NCBI RefSeq assembly: GCF_003259365.1
Contig: NZ_QLLY01000005.1
Location: 372,001-436,000 of the forward strand
DNA: 64,000 nucleotides
From: Streptomyces sp. PsTaAH-137
GTDB taxonomy: Bacteria > Actinomycetota > Actinomycetes > Streptomycetales > Streptomycetaceae
Direction: 5' to 3'
Shown here piece by piece: positions 33,396 through 41,667 of the stretch. Position 1 is the first letter of the stretch. Each line of letters starts with the position of its first letter. The notes beneath the pieces were generated by a model. The model was not told the DNA's origin, ran no database searches, and saw only the letters and a program-made list of their open reading frames with translations. Made by a program: the position numbers and the translations under genes.

Positions 33396-34145
33396 TCAGG
33401 CGTCCCTGCGGCGCACGCTCCACCAGCCGGCGAGGAGGGCCGCGGCGGCCCACAGCGCGGTCACGGCGAGCCCGGTCCAGGGGCCGAGGGAGCCCACGGT
33501 GTGCTCGCGCAGGATCTGTTGTCCGGCCCGGTCGGGCAGGTAGTCGGCGGCCGAGCCCGCCACGTCGCCGATCACGAACGACACGATCAGCAGGAACGGT
33601 ACGAGGGTGCCGATCACCGCGACGGCGCTGCGCAGCACGGCGGTCAGGCCCGCCGCGAACAGCGCCATGAGCGCGAGATAGACACCGCCGCCGACGCAGG
33701 CCCGCACCGCGCCCGGGTCGCCGAGGCTGAGCGCGTCGTCTCCCATGAAGGCCTGCCCGGCGACGAACGCCGTGCAGGTGGTGGCCGTACCGACGGTGAA
33801 CGCGCAGCCTCCGACGACCGTGGCCTTCGCCGCGTAGAACAGGCCGCGGCGCGGGACGGCGGCGAGGGAGACGCGCAGGGCTCCGTTCAGGAATTCGCAG
33901 GAGACGGCGGTGGCGCCGAAGGCGAGGGCGGCGATCTGGCCGAAGTTCAGGGCGTAGAAGGCGCCGAGGAGGAGGTCGTCGCCGCTGGTGACCTCGGACC
34001 GGCCGACGGTGGCGAAGACCAGGACCGTGATGCCGACGGTTGCGGCGAACACGGCGATCAGCGAGCCCAGGCTGCCGCGCAGCGATCTGATCTTGATCCA
34101 CTCCGAGTGCAGGACGGAGAGCGGGGCGACTGCGGTAGCGGACAT
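33396..34145 (-). CDS. ABC-2-type exporter permease
   Basis: A 249-residue membrane protein with six predicted TM helices: LGSLIAVFAATVGITVLVFA, FGQIAALAFGATAVSCEFLN, a central pair, AVAVIGTLVPFLLIVSFVIG and GLAVTALWAAAALLAGWWSV. HSEWIKIRSLRGS at the N-terminus is typical of ABC-2 permeases. GGAGG seven bases before ATG 34145 sets the start; GTG at 34151 overlaps the ATPase stop. It works with the ATPase upstream, likely in drug or lantibiotic-type export. Confidence 0.88.
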   Translation of the reverse strand: MSATAVAPLSVLHSEWIKIRSLRGSLGSLIAVFAATVGITVLVFATVGRSEVTSGDDLLLGAFYALNFGQIAALAFGATAVSCEFLNGALRVSLAAVPRRGLFYAAKATVVGGCAFTVGTATTCTAFVAGQAFMGDDALSLGDPGAVRACVGGGVYLALMALFAAGLTAVLRSAVAVIGTLVPFLLIVSFVIGDVAGSAADYLPDRAGQQILREHTVGSLGPWTGLAVTALWAAAALLAGWWSVRRRDA

Positions 34146-34147
34146 GG

Positions 34148-35071
34148 TCACGCCTCCTGGAGGGACGTCGCGGCGAACTCGGCGTCGCCTGCGGTCAGGG
34201 TGAGGTAGGCCTGCTCCAACGAGACCTGTTCGTCGACGAGTTCGAGGACGGGGACGCCCTCGGCCGCGGCCAGGGAGCCGACCTCGGCGGCGCGGGCTCC
34301 GTCGACCGTGCAGCGGCCGTCGTCGGCGAGCGTGACGCTGTGGCCCGCACGCGTGAGCGCGGCGCTCAGCCGCCGCGGATCCGTGCTGCGCACCCGGGCC
34401 CTGCGGACGCTGTGCGCGGCGATGAAGTCGGGCATCGGTGTGTCGGCGAGCAGCCTGCCCCGGCCCAGGACGACGAGGTGGTCGGCGAAGGTCGCGGTCT
34501 CGTTCATGAGGTGGCTGGAGACCAGTACCGTGTGTCCCGCGCGCGCGAGGTCGCGCAGCAACTCGCGGATCCAGACGATGCCTTCGGGGTCGAGCCCGTT
34601 GGACGGTTCGTCGAGGAGCACCACCTCGGGATCGCCGAGCAGGGCCGCCGCGATGCCGAGCCGCTGCCGCATGCCGAGCGAGAACGTCTTCACGCGGCGC
34701 TTCGCCACCGCGGCGATGCCCGCCTGTTCCAGCACCTCGTCGACGCGACGCGCGGGAAGGCGGTTGCTGACGGCGAGCGCCAGCAGGTGGTCGCGTGCGG
34801 TGCGCGCGCCGTGGGCGGCCTGCGGGTCGAGCAGCGCGCCCACGCGGCGCAGTGGCGCGTCGTACGCCGTGTAGGGGCGGCCGCCGATGTGCACCGTCCC
34901 CGAGGTGGGGCGGGCGAGACCGAGGGCGAGCCGCAGGGTGGTGGACTTCCCGGCGCCGTTCGGGCCGAGGAATCCGGTGACGCGGCCCGGCTCGACGCGG
35001 ACGGTCAGCCGGTCCACCGCGCGGGTCGTGCCGTACTCCTTGGTGAGGTTCTGGACGTCGATGCTGGTCAT
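34148..35071 (-). CDS. ABC transporter ATP-binding protein
   Basis: A 307-residue single ABC ATPase. Walker A is GFLGPNGAGKSTTLRLALG (about 34-52), the signature region FSLGMRQRLGIAAALLGDPE has the degenerate SLGMRQR form common in bacitracin/lantibiotic exporters, and Walker B is VVLLDEPSNGLDP. The C-terminal DUF4162-like part is present. It is divergent from the two-component system that probably controls it. Confidence 0.92.
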   Translation of the reverse strand: MTSIDVQNLTKEYGTTRAVDRLTVRVEPGRVTGFLGPNGAGKSTTLRLALGLARPTSGTVHIGGRPYTAYDAPLRRVGALLDPQAAHGARTARDHLLALAVSNRLPARRVDEVLEQAGIAAVAKRRVKTFSLGMRQRLGIAAALLGDPEVVLLDEPSNGLDPEGIVWIRELLRDLARAGHTVLVSSHLMNETATFADHLVVLGRGRLLADTPMPDFIAAHSVRRARVRSTDPRRLSAALTRAGHSVTLADDGRCTVDGARAAEVGSLAAAEGVPVLELVDEQVSLEQAYLTLTAGDAEFAATSLQEA

Positions 35072-35179
35072 GACGTCAGCCTTGTGGACGGGCCGGGGTC
35101 CGGTCCTCCCCCGCCGGTGGGCCGTGTCTCCCCCGTCCGGGGGAGCCGTGCCGAGTGGGCCCGCTGGCACGATGGCGGC

Positions 35180-36400
35180 ATGCGCCGCTTCCCGGGACCG
35201 CTGATACGCGCGGTCACCTACACCCGCTGGCTCCATCTGCTGTGCGCGGCGGCGTTCGCCTTCGTGTGCGCCGCGGTCTTTCCCGGCCTCTCGTCGCCGA
35301 CCGTGCGCGACTGGCTGCTCGTCTACGTGGTTCCCGTGCCGTTCCTTCTGCTGTTCGCCCTGGTCCCGGTGGCCCGGCGGGCGGAGGGGCTGCAGGCGCG
35401 GCTGATGCTGTTCCCGGGCGGGCACGCGCGCGTGGCGGGCGACGGCGCGGAGAGCGGGGTCTCGGTCGCGCCGTCCGCGTCCTGGCGGGACCGGGCGCGG
35501 ACCGCCGTGTGGCTGGTGCTGCGGTTGTTCCTGGGACTGTCCACGGCCCTCGCGACGGGGCAATTGATGGCGCTGGTGCTTGAGTTGATCTCGGCCGCCG
35601 CCGGTCGGCCCGCCGGCTCACTCTCGGTGCTGCCCGTGCCGGACGCGGGCGCGGTGTGCGCGCTGCTCGTCCCGGTTCCCGTGCTGGCCCTGCTGTATCT
35701 GGTGGCCGGCGTCGGGTGGGTGCTCGCGCGGGTGGCTCCTCTGCTGCTCGGGCCGTCGGCGGCGGAACGGCTCGCCGCCCTGGAGGAGCGCACCGAGCAA
35801 CTGCTGGAGCGCAATCGCATCGCGCGCGAGCTGCACGACTCCATCGGGCACGCCCTGACCGTGGCGGTGGTGCAGGCCGGTGCGGCGCGCGCGACGGGCG
35901 ATCCGGCGTTCACGGAGCGGGCGCTTGACGCCATCGAGGAGACCGGCCGGGCCGCCCTGGAGGATCTGGAACGGGTCCTGCTGGTGCTGCGCGAGGCGGA
36001 GCAGCCTGCGGGCCGCCGCCCGACGCTCCAGGAGGCGGACCGGCTGCTCGACTCGGCGCGGGCCTCGGGAGCCACGGTGGAGGTGGCCGTGGACGGGCCC
36101 CTGGAGACGGTGCCGGGGCCGGTGTCCCGCGAGGGCTACCGCATCCTCCAGGAAGCGCTCACGAACGTCCTGCGGCACTGCGGCACCGTCCCGGTCACCG
36201 TGGCCCTCCACGTCGCGGACCGGCACCTCGTCCTGGAGGTCCGCAATCCGCTGCCCGCGGGCGGCCGTGCGTCCGCGGGCGGCGGTACGGGAAGCGGGCT
36301 GCGCGGGGTGCGGGAGCGGGCGGCGCTGCTCGGCGGGCGGGCCCGCACCGGCCCCCTCGGCGACGAATGGCAGGTCCACGTCGAACTCCCCGTGGTGTGA
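35180..36400 (+). CDS. Sensor histidine kinase (NarL/LuxR partner type)
   Basis: A 406-residue membrane kinase. Four to five TM helices (about residues 17-70, 108-140, 155-190) precede HisKA_3 with the phospho-His219 in RIARELHDSIGHALTVAVVQ. The ATPase domain has EALTNVLRH and GSGLRGVRERAALLGGRA. The signal is unknown. Its gene is divergent from the ABC exporter operon and followed 14 bp later by the response regulator. Confidence 0.92.
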   Translation: MRRFPGPLIRAVTYTRWLHLLCAAAFAFVCAAVFPGLSSPTVRDWLLVYVVPVPFLLLFALVPVARRAEGLQARLMLFPGGHARVAGDGAESGVSVAPSASWRDRARTAVWLVLRLFLGLSTALATGQLMALVLELISAAAGRPAGSLSVLPVPDAGAVCALLVPVPVLALLYLVAGVGWVLARVAPLLLGPSAAERLAALEERTEQLLERNRIARELHDSIGHALTVAVVQAGAARATGDPAFTERALDAIEETGRAALEDLERVLLVLREAEQPAGRRPTLQEADRLLDSARASGATVEVAVDGPLETVPGPVSREGYRILQEALTNVLRHCGTVPVTVALHVADRHLVLEVRNPLPAGGRASAGGGTGSGLRGVRERAALLGGRARTGPLGDEWQVHVELPVV

Positions 36401-36414
36401 TCTACGCTGACGCC

Positions 36415-37065
36415 GTGCCGCTCACTGTCCTCCTCGTCGACGACGAGCCCCTGGTCCGCGCGGGTCTGCGCGCCGTGCTGGAAGCGCAGTCCGACATCAC
36501 GGTGGTGGGCGAGGCGGCGGACGGCGCCGCCGTGGTGCCCCTGGTGCGCGAGTTGCGGCCGGACGTGGTCGCCATGGACGTCAGGATGCCGCTGCTCGAC
36601 GGGATCGAGGCCACCCGCGCGGTGCTGCGCGCCGTACCGGACCCGCCGAAGATCCTCGTCATCACGACCTTCGAGAACGACGAGTACGTGTACGGGGCGC
36701 TGCGCGCGGGCGCCGACGGGTTTCTGCTGAAGCGGGCGCGGCCCGCCGAGATCGTGCACGCCGTGCGGCTCGTCGCGGACGGCGATTCGCTCCTCTTCCC
36801 GGCCGCCGTGCGCAGACTGGCCGCCGAGTACGGCAATCCGTCAGCGCGGGCCGCCATGGCGCGGGCGGCGCTGACCGACCGCGAGTCGGCGGTGCTGCGG
36901 CTGATGGCGCGGGGGCTGTCGAACGCGGAGATCGCCACGGATCTCGTCGTCGGCACCGAGACGGTCAAGTCGCACGTGAGCGCCGTGCTGGCCAAGCTCG
37001 GGGCGCGCGACCGCACCCAGGCGGTGATCGCCGCGTACGAATCCGGTTTCGTCGCGCCGGGCTGA
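36415..37065 (+). CDS. LuxR-type response regulator
   Basis: A 216-residue NarL-family regulator. Receiver: LLVDDEPLVRAGLRAVLE with acidic pair Asp9-Asp10, phospho-Asp55 in VVAMDVRMPLLDGIEA, Lys in FLLKRARPAEIVHAV. The LuxR HTH is LTDRESAVLRLMARGLSNAE, IATDLVVGTETVKSHVSAVL. The GTG start follows the kinase stop by 14 bp with no clear ribosome site, so coupled translation is likely. It probably activates the divergent ABC exporter. Confidence 0.93.
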   Translation: MPLTVLLVDDEPLVRAGLRAVLEAQSDITVVGEAADGAAVVPLVRELRPDVVAMDVRMPLLDGIEATRAVLRAVPDPPKILVITTFENDEYVYGALRAGADGFLLKRARPAEIVHAVRLVADGDSLLFPAAVRRLAAEYGNPSARAAMARAALTDRESAVLRLMARGLSNAEIATDLVVGTETVKSHVSAVLAKLGARDRTQAVIAAYESGFVAPG

Positions 37066-37196
37066 CGCCCGGTCCGTCCGTTTCGCCCGCCGCCCGGCTG
37101 AGCGCCGGCCGCCACAGAAGTGCACCCGGCTCTCGCCGCTGCCCGTCCCGGCGAGTAGCATCCGGCGAACACGCGCACTAGCTGGGAGGACTGACG

Positions 37197-38354
37197 TTGG
37201 GGCGGCTGACCGGCGGGGATCCTTCTCTGCTCAGGCGGATCAACTCCGCGGTGGTGCTGCACGCGCTGCGCGCCACGGATTTCGCGACGCTCACCGAGAT
37301 CACCCGGGTGACGGGTCTGTCACGGCCGACCGTCGAGGGTGTCGTCGAAGATCTCATCGGCGCCGGGCTCGTCGTGGAGACGGCCGTCGAGGAGCCGGGA
37401 GCGCGGCGCCAGGGACGGCCCGCGCGGAAGTTCCGCTTCCGGGCGGAGGCGGGGCATCTGCTCGGTCTGGAGATCGGGCCGCACCGGGTCGCCGCGGTGC
37501 TGTCCGCGCTCGACGGCCGGATCATCGGCACGGCCGCCAAGGACGTCGACGAGGCCGCTCCCGCGGAGGAGCGCATCGAGCGGCTGCGCGGGACCGTCGC
37601 CGATCTGCTGCGGCGCGCCGGGGTGGCCCGGGGATCGCTGCGGGCGGTCGGTGTGGGCAGTCCCGGGATCGTGGAGGCCGACGGCACGGTGCGGCTCGGT
37701 ACGGCGCTGCCCGGGTGGACGGGGCTGCCGCTGGGCGAGCGCCTGCGCCGCTCCTTCAAGTGCCCGGTCATCGTGGAGAACGACGCCAACACGGCGGCCG
37801 TGGCCGAGCACTGGCAGGGCGCCGGCGTCGACTCGGACGACATGGTGTTCGTCATGGCCGGGCTCAGCCCCGGGGCCGGTTCGCTGATCGGCGGGCGGTT
37901 GCACCGGGGGTACGGGGGTGCCGCCGGGGAGATCGGGGCGTTGCATCTGCTGGGGCGCGGGGTGCGGCCGGAGACGTTGCTGTCGACCACCGACGAGCCG
38001 TTGCATCCCCTGGACGAGCAGGCCGTGGCGAAGGTGTTCGCGCTGGCCCGGGAAGGTGACGAGCAGGCCGGTGCCGCCATGGAGCGGTTCATTCAGCGGC
38101 TGGTGCACGACGTCGCCGCGCTGGTGCTCGCGCTCGATCCGGAGCTTGTGGTGGTCGGGGGGTGGGCCGCCGGGCTCGACGGGGTGCTCGATCCGTTGCG
38201 GCGGGAGTTGGAGCGGTACTGCCTGCGGCCGCCTCGGGTGGCGTTGTCGTTGCTCGGGGAGGCGGCTGTGGCCACCGGGGCCCTGCGCCTGGCCCTGGAC
38301 CATGTCGAGGAGCAGCTCTTCGCCACTGAGGGGACTGTTACGGCTCGGCGGTGA
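37197..38354 (+). CDS. ROK-family transcriptional regulator lacking the zinc motif
   Basis: A 385-residue ROK repressor. The N-terminal winged HTH is TDFATLTEITRVTGLSRPTV, EGVVEDLIGAGLVVETAVEE. The sugar-kinase-like domain has VGSPGIVEADGTVRLG and IVENDANTAAVAEHWQGAG. In the GxxGEIGH...CxCGxxGC stretch, the sequence GAAGEIGALHLLGRGVRPET has neither the His nor the Cys residues, so structural zinc is absent. TTG start, with GGAGG at 37186-37190. The sugar ligand is unknown. Confidence 0.85.
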   Translation: MGRLTGGDPSLLRRINSAVVLHALRATDFATLTEITRVTGLSRPTVEGVVEDLIGAGLVVETAVEEPGARRQGRPARKFRFRAEAGHLLGLEIGPHRVAAVLSALDGRIIGTAAKDVDEAAPAEERIERLRGTVADLLRRAGVARGSLRAVGVGSPGIVEADGTVRLGTALPGWTGLPLGERLRRSFKCPVIVENDANTAAVAEHWQGAGVDSDDMVFVMAGLSPGAGSLIGGRLHRGYGGAAGEIGALHLLGRGVRPETLLSTTDEPLHPLDEQAVAKVFALAREGDEQAGAAMERFIQRLVHDVAALVLALDPELVVVGGWAAGLDGVLDPLRRELERYCLRPPRVALSLLGEAAVATGALRLALDHVEEQLFATEGTVTARR

Positions 38355-38440
38355 CGGGGCGCCTGCGCCGGATGCGGCGGATGCGGCGACGCGACTCCGC
38401 CGCTTCTGTTGCGGAGTCGCGGCGGGTGCTCGTGCGCTGT

Positions 38441-38735
38441 GGCTGAGCGCGCAGTTCCCCGCGCCCCCCTTGCGGGGCGCTTCGGCGTGCGTCAGATGGG
38501 AGGGTTCCGGCGCCGTGGGGCGCCCACCCGCGTGCCAGCTGAGGGGCGTCGGCGGGTGATCCGTCCTCTGGGGCTGAGCGCGCAGTTCCCCGCGCCCCTG
38601 ACGGGGCGCTTCGGCGTGCGTCACATGGGAGGGTTCTGGCGCCGTGGGACGCCCACCCGCTGTGCCAGCTGAGGGGCGTCAGCGGGTGATCCGTCCTCTG
38701 TGGCCGGGCGCGCAGTTCCCCGCGTCCCTTTCGGG
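38441..38735 (+). repeat. 131-bp tandem repeat carrying the dispersed intergenic repeat
   Basis: Two nearly identical units (38441-38571 and 38572-38701) and the start of a third (38702-38735) each begin with the GCGCAGTTCCCCGCGCCCCT element and contain CTTCGGCGTGCGTCA and GGCGCCGTGG. The third copy has CGCGTCCCTTTC in place of CGCGCCCCT. The array fills the gap between the convergent ROK and GntR genes. No gene is seen in 38355-38737. Confidence 0.8.
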
Positions 38736-38737
38736 GC

Positions 38738-39499
38738 TCAGGAGGCCTGGGTGTGGGGGGCGTGGTGGATTTCCACGTCGGGGGTGTCGCCGAACGTCAG
38801 GCGGCAGGTGTCCGCTCGGTACGTGGCCATGGAGACGGCCGCCGTGATGCCCTCGCTGAAGTAGCGGGTGGTCACCACGAGGACGGGAGCGCCGGGGAGG
38901 CGGTCCAGTTCCTTGGCGTCGTCGGCGCGGGCCGAGCCCAGCTCGACCGCGCGGTCCTGGCCGTCGAGGCCGAGGCGCTGCAGCTCGCGCAGGACGGCAC
39001 GCGCGCGGGCGGCACCGGACGGAGCGTCTATGGCCGTCAGGTCGGGCACCGACGCCGCGGGGACGTAGAGCAGCTCGGCGGCGACCGGCTGACCGTGCGA
39101 CACACGCGTGCGGCGCAGGACGTGCACCCGCTCGTCCGGGGCGGTCTCCAGCTTGTCGGCGACGGCGGCCGGGGCCACGTCGAGGTCGCAGTCGACGGCC
39201 TGCCAGGCGTCACCGCTCGCGCCCGGCCAGTCGTGGCCGGTGGCGGAGACGTCCACCCCGACGCGCGGCGGCGCCACGGTGGTGCCGACGCCGCGACGGC
39301 GCTGCAGCCGGCCTTCCAGCTCAAGCTGTTCGAGTGCCTGGCGGAGCGTGGCGCGGGCGACGCCGAAGCGGGCCGCCAGATCACGCTCGTTCGGCAGGAT
39401 CTCCCCCACGGCGAACTCCGAGTCGAGCGCCTCGCTGAGCACGGTCTTGAGGTGCCAGTACTTCGGCTCCGGTGCCGCTTCCAACTGCGTGGTCCCCAC
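38738..39499 (-). CDS. GntR/UTRA-family transcriptional regulator
   Basis: A 253-residue HutC-type regulator. HTH: YWHLKTVLSEALDSEFAVGE, ILPNERDLAARFGVARATLR, QALEQLELEGRLQRRRGVGT. The UTRA effector domain spans about 90-245 (VHVLRRTRVSHGQPVAAELL; VLVVTTRYFSEGITAAVSM). GTG start at 39497-39499 with GGAGG five bases upstream. Members sense sugar phosphates or amino acid derivatives; no target operon is adjacent, so it may act elsewhere. Confidence 0.88.
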   Translation of the reverse strand: MGTTQLEAAPEPKYWHLKTVLSEALDSEFAVGEILPNERDLAARFGVARATLRQALEQLELEGRLQRRRGVGTTVAPPRVGVDVSATGHDWPGASGDAWQAVDCDLDVAPAAVADKLETAPDERVHVLRRTRVSHGQPVAAELLYVPAASVPDLTAIDAPSGAARARAVLRELQRLGLDGQDRAVELGSARADDAKELDRLPGAPVLVVTTRYFSEGITAAVSMATYRADTCRLTFGDTPDVEIHHAPHTQAS

Positions 39500-39764
39500 C
39501 CTGTCCTCCGCAACAGCCGTACTCCGGCGGCTTTTTAGCGCCCTTGTTTATTAAAGGTTCCTGCACTATCTCTGCGAGCGTAGGGCCGCCGTCGGACTTG
39601 GTCAAGACCAATCATCGATCGGCTGCGGTGCGCACAGGGGTCGTGCCGCAGAGCATTCATGGAGCGCCGCACGGTGTTCACACCGCGTTCGTGAGACATG
39701 GATGAACGTTGCATGAGAAGTCGCGTCGGAAGAGGCCCGAGAGCGGCCCTACGCGACGCGCAAG
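39500..39764. promoter_or_regulatory. Upstream region of the GntR/UTRA gene
   Basis: The gap between the GntR start and the sigma-factor stop includes an unusually AT-rich stretch TTGTTTATTAAAGG (39543-39556) containing CCTT-N8-AAGG on the minus strand, a candidate promoter/operator of the regulator. Nothing else is recognised. Confidence 0.35.
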
Positions 39765-40658
39765 CTAGCGAAGCGCTTGCAGTTTGTCCGGGTTCCGCAC
39801 GATGTAGATGTGCTGGATCCTGCCTTCGGAGATGCCCAGTTGGAAGAACGCGTCGGGCTTGCCGTCGACGAAGGCGAGCAGCGCGGGCGCGCCGTTGACC
39901 TCCGCGAAGCGGAACTCGAAGCCCAGGGAGGCGTCCTTCGCCGCGGCGCCGCGCAGGAACCGCCCCACCTTGTCGGCCGACTCGATGACGTGCAGCGGCG
40001 CCTTGGCCTTGCCGCCGCTGTCGCCCACGAGGCGGACGTCGGGGGCGAGCAGGGCCAGCAGCCCGTCGAAGTCGCCCTCGGTCGCCGCGGCGAGGAATCG
40101 CTCGGTGAGGTCGCGCTGCTGGGCCGGGTCGACGTCGAACCTGGGACGCCGTTCCTCGACGTGCTTGCGCGCGCGTGCGGCGAGTTGGCGCACCGCGCTC
40201 TCGCCGCGCTCCAGCACGGCGGCGATCTCCGCGAACGGCAGCCCGAACGCCTCGCGCAGCACGAACACCGCGCGCTCCAGGGGCGAGAGCGACTCCAGGA
40301 CGACGAGCACGGCGAAGGAGACGGAGTCGGCGAGCACGGCCCGCTCGGCGGTGTCGGGCACGATCGGCCCGAAGTCGGTGACCAGTGGCTCGGGCAGCCA
40401 GGGGCCCACGTAGGACTCGCGGCGCGACTGCGCCTCGCGGAGCCGGTCGACGGCGAGACGGGTGGCGATGCGCACCATGTAGGCACGCGGTTCGCGGACC
40501 TCGCTCCGGTCGGCGCGCGACCAGCGCAGCCAGGTGTCCTGCACGACGTCCTCGGCGTCGGCGACGCGGCCCAGCATGCGGTAGGCCACGCCCATGAGGA
40601 CGGGACGGTGCTCCTCGAAAGTGCGGAGAGAGTCGTCGGTCGGCGGGTCGGCGGCCAC
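39765..40658 (-). CDS. ECF41-type RNA polymerase sigma factor (SigJ-like)
   Basis: A 297-residue sigma factor. Region 2 contains RPVLMGVAYRMLGRVADAED and VVQDTWLRWSR; region 4 contains LSPLERAVFVLREAFGLPFA, EIAAVLERGESAVRQLAARA. The linker YVGPWLPEPL and the C-terminal SnoaL-like domain with SGGKAKAP and a final NPDKL are the ECF41 hallmarks; the fused domain regulates sigma activity in place of an anti-sigma factor. GTG at 40656-40658 with GGGGG upstream is the preferred start. The usual carboxymuconolactone-decarboxylase or epimerase neighbour is missing. Confidence 0.93.
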   Translation of the reverse strand: MAADPPTDDSLRTFEEHRPVLMGVAYRMLGRVADAEDVVQDTWLRWSRADRSEVREPRAYMVRIATRLAVDRLREAQSRRESYVGPWLPEPLVTDFGPIVPDTAERAVLADSVSFAVLVVLESLSPLERAVFVLREAFGLPFAEIAAVLERGESAVRQLAARARKHVEERRPRFDVDPAQQRDLTERFLAAATEGDFDGLLALLAPDVRLVGDSGGKAKAPLHVIESADKVGRFLRGAAAKDASLGFEFRFAEVNGAPALLAFVDGKPDAFFQLGISEGRIQHIYIVRNPDKLQALR

Positions 40659-40749
40659 GCCCCCATCCCATCCGACGAATCGGGTCCTGTCCAGGCGGAT
40701 CCGGACCGGGAGGTGCGCCCCACAGGGGCGTCGCATCGATCCCGACCCC

Positions 40750-40778
40750 TTGAACTGGACGCTACTGGGCGGTAATTG
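40750..40778 (+). promoter_or_regulatory. Candidate promoter of the alpha/beta hydrolase
   Basis: TTGAAC (40750-40755) and TAATTG (40773-40778) are separated by 17 bp, and the ATG lies 58 bp downstream. The spacing fits a housekeeping promoter, but the -10 match is partial. Confidence 0.35.
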
Positions 40779-40836
40779 TTGCTGACAAGGAGTCTAAAGA
40801 ACCGTCGCGGCGTGGCGGGGACAGGGAGCGAACGAC

Positions 40837-41667
40837 ATGGCGGAACAGGCGTCCTTCACCATCGAGAGCCCCGGCGGACCGCGCGAGGTGACGCTGACGT
40901 ACGAGCGTGCGGGCGCCGGGGAGCCGCTGCTCCTGCTGCACGGGATAGGACACCACTGGCAGGCCTGGCAGCCGGTTCTGCCGATCCTGGCGGCCGAGCG
41001 CGATGTCATCGCCGTGGATCTGCCGGGATTCGGGGCGTCCCCCGCGCTGCCGGAGGGTCTCGGCTACGACCTGTCGAACGTGGTGCCCGTCCTCGACGCG
41101 TTCCGCCGCCACCTGGGCATCGAGCGCCCGCACGTGGCCGGCAACTCGCTGGGCGGCCTGCTCGCCCTGGAGCTGGGCCGCGAGAAGCTCGTACGGTCCG
41201 TCACGGCGCTCTCCCCCGCCGGGTTCTGGACGCAGGCCGAGCGCCGGTACGCGTTCGGCACGCTCCTCGCGATGCGGCAGGGCGCGCGGGCGCTGCCGCT
41301 GCCGGTGATCGAGCGGCTGTCCCGTTCGGCGGCCGGGCGGACCGCGCTGACCAGCACCATCTACGCGCACCCCGGGCGCCGTTCACCCGAGGCCGTGGTC
41401 GCCGAGACGCTGGCGCTGCGCAACGCGACCGGGTTCCGGCAGACCCTCGACGCGGGGCGCGAGGTCCAGTTCCGCGACGACGTCCCCGAGGTCCCCGTGA
41501 CGGTGGCCTGGGGCACCCGTGACCGGCTGCTCGTGCGCCGTCAAGGGGTCCGCGCCAAGCAGATCCTGCCGGGGGCGCGGCTGGTCAGGCTGCCCGGGTG
41601 CGGCCATGTCCCGATGCACGACGACCCCGCGCTGGTCGCACGAGTCGTCCTCGACACCAGCCGCTGA
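40837..41667 (+). CDS. Alpha/beta-fold hydrolase
   Basis: A 276-residue hydrolase. The oxyanion HG motif is LLLLHGIGHHWQAWQPVLP, the nucleophile elbow is VAGNSLGGLLALELG (Ser in GNSLGG), Asp is in VAWGTRDRLLVRRQG and His in LPGCGHVPMHDDP. The substrate is unknown. The last 285 bp are also covered by an open C-terminal extension of the EamA gene on the opposite strand. Confidence 0.9.
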   Translation: MAEQASFTIESPGGPREVTLTYERAGAGEPLLLLHGIGHHWQAWQPVLPILAAERDVIAVDLPGFGASPALPEGLGYDLSNVVPVLDAFRRHLGIERPHVAGNSLGGLLALELGREKLVRSVTALSPAGFWTQAERRYAFGTLLAMRQGARALPLPVIERLSRSAAGRTALTSTIYAHPGRRSPEAVVAETLALRNATGFRQTLDAGREVQFRDDVPEVPVTVAWGTRDRLLVRRQGVRAKQILPGARLVRLPGCGHVPMHDDPALVARVVLDTSR

